A stretch of 64,000 bases of DNA from UBA6165 sp044233745 (GTDB lineage: Bacteria; Bacteroidota; Bacteroidia; Flavobacteriales_D; Crocinitomicaceae): positions 1 to 64,000 of the forward strand of contig JBIIJN010000005.1 in the NCBI GenBank assembly GCA_044233745.1. The letters run 5' to 3'. How positions within the stretch are numbered: the first letter of the stretch is position 1; the number at the start of each line of letters is the position of its first letter. This document shows, in pieces, positions 63,443-64,000 of this stretch. A program made the position numbers and the translations under genes. The notes beneath the pieces were generated by a model. The model did no database searches, was not told the origin of the DNA, and saw only the letters and a program-made list of their open reading frames with translations.

Positions 63443-64000
63443 ACGATGGAAAATACCAAATTGAACCCCTCCTATTATTAGGACAATTTTATTGTAATAT
63501 CCTGACCAAAAGAAATTAAGATCTTAATAAATTCTCTGTTGGGAATGATTTTTATTCAAATTTCATAATAATGATCATTGATTTTCCTCATTGTTTGATT
63601 AGGGTGTATGGGCTTCGTCTGGACAAACGGGAAAGTTTCTTTGTTGACATGTAAAATAATTTCTTGAGGGGGTTCGTCGTAACGAATTACGCCGATTATG
63701 TCGAAGAAGTAGTCATCCCAGTCGATTGAGCATTTTTCAAAATTTATTTCTTGATTGAGTTTTACATTTTTAATACGGTTGATGGGAAGATTAAAAGTTG
63801 TATGATGTTGATTTTGGTACTTCCCGAAGATGTGCCATCGATTCGCGTATTGTTTTAAATAGTGAGGATGAAGGGTAATAGCGTGTTTTTTATTTCGACA
63901 AAGGTTTCATAAATTGTTGTAGAAATCAATAACCACAATTGAAAAATCAGTTCTTTTCTATCAACTATTTTCCCAATAATTGAATATTTGAATCCTGCTG
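63443..64000. other. Window end with decayed regulator
   Basis: After dsbD only the broken WYL-domain sequence on the minus strand is recognised. No terminator of dsbD is clear. Confidence 0.5.
63556..64000 (-). pseudogene. Broken WYL-domain transcriptional regulator, partial
   Basis: On the minus strand the frame ending with TGA at 63556-63558 reads HAITLHPHYLKQYANRWHIFG, then NLPINRIKNVKL, EKCSIDWDDYFFDIIGV and PFVQTKPIHPNQTM. This matches the WYL domain and its C-terminal extension (PHYLKQY-NRWxxFG is diagnostic). A TGA interrupts the frame at about 63906-63908 with a second stop further upstream, and no start is found before the window ends. It is a C-terminal remnant of a WYL regulator, a family often tied to defence and mobile islands. 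Confidence 0.72.

Noticed and set aside
57166..64000. Second att copy of the tRNA-Val 3' end
   Set aside because: I looked for the T-arm sequence ACTGGTTCGAACCCAGT elsewhere in the island side and saw none; the far end is outside the window or has decayed.

Overview
The window looks like the chromosome of a member of the Bacteroidota, probably a Flavobacteriales-type organism. The signs are two large secreted proteins with C-terminal type IX secretion (T9SS) sorting domains, promoters of the TTG-N19-TAnnTTTG type, a Flavobacteria-type COX15/CtaA, a PLP-fold SpeA, a DPP IV of the S9 family, DUF4286, DUF2490 and DUF4956 proteins, many short lipoproteins and an AT-rich base composition. No taxon can be fixed from the sequence alone.

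Layout. 1-5.8 kb: sparse, AT-rich, with one giant T9SS cargo protein. 5.8-12 kb: a signalling cluster of a sigma-54 response regulator, a FIST sensor protein and a 1199-residue hybrid kinase with HPt. 12-26 kb: exported and membrane housekeeping genes (GH3/NagZ-like enzyme, VWA membrane protein, membrane-anchored hydrolase, DPP IV, CASTOR/POLLUX-like channel, heme A synthase, arginine decarboxylase), with three copies of an AACTTTG(T/A)CAAAGTT palindrome near 13.4-14.1 kb. 26-30 kb: an S8 protease with T9SS tail, then a decayed LytTR gene. 30-41 kb: DUF4403 lipoprotein, LemA/DUF2207 pair, a surE-lpxB-spoIID run, a RAYT transposase that carries an 80-bp palindrome inside its own reading frame, and an OmpA/PD40 protein. 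41-51 kb: thioesterase, deoxynucleoside kinase, initiator tRNA with a GIY-YIG gene inserted beside it, an envelope/polysaccharide run, a VTC polyphosphate polymerase operon, and serS. 51-57 kb: TPR and lipoprotein genes, nucleoside phosphorylase, and AtpZ away from the rest of the ATP synthase.

57.2-61 kb is an accessory block entered through tRNA-Val. A large serine recombinase runs antisense into the tRNA and takes its stop codon from the anticodon loop. A 46-residue ORF is coupled to it, followed by a MerR-like regulator, a divergent operator palindrome, a zinc-ribbon protein and a one-helix membrane protein. Behind them come degraded sequence, a full-length DsbD, and the broken end of a WYL-domain regulator at the window edge.

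The most unusual signals are three interactions between small mobile genes and RNA or palindromic sequence. (1) A 373-bp GIY-YIG unit is bounded by an exact 60-bp repeat of the 3' part of the initiator tRNA plus its terminator. (2) The serine recombinase C-terminus is encoded by the antisense strand of tRNA-Val and its terminator. (3) The RAYT gene contains a REP-like hairpin in frame, with related palindromes 24 kb away.
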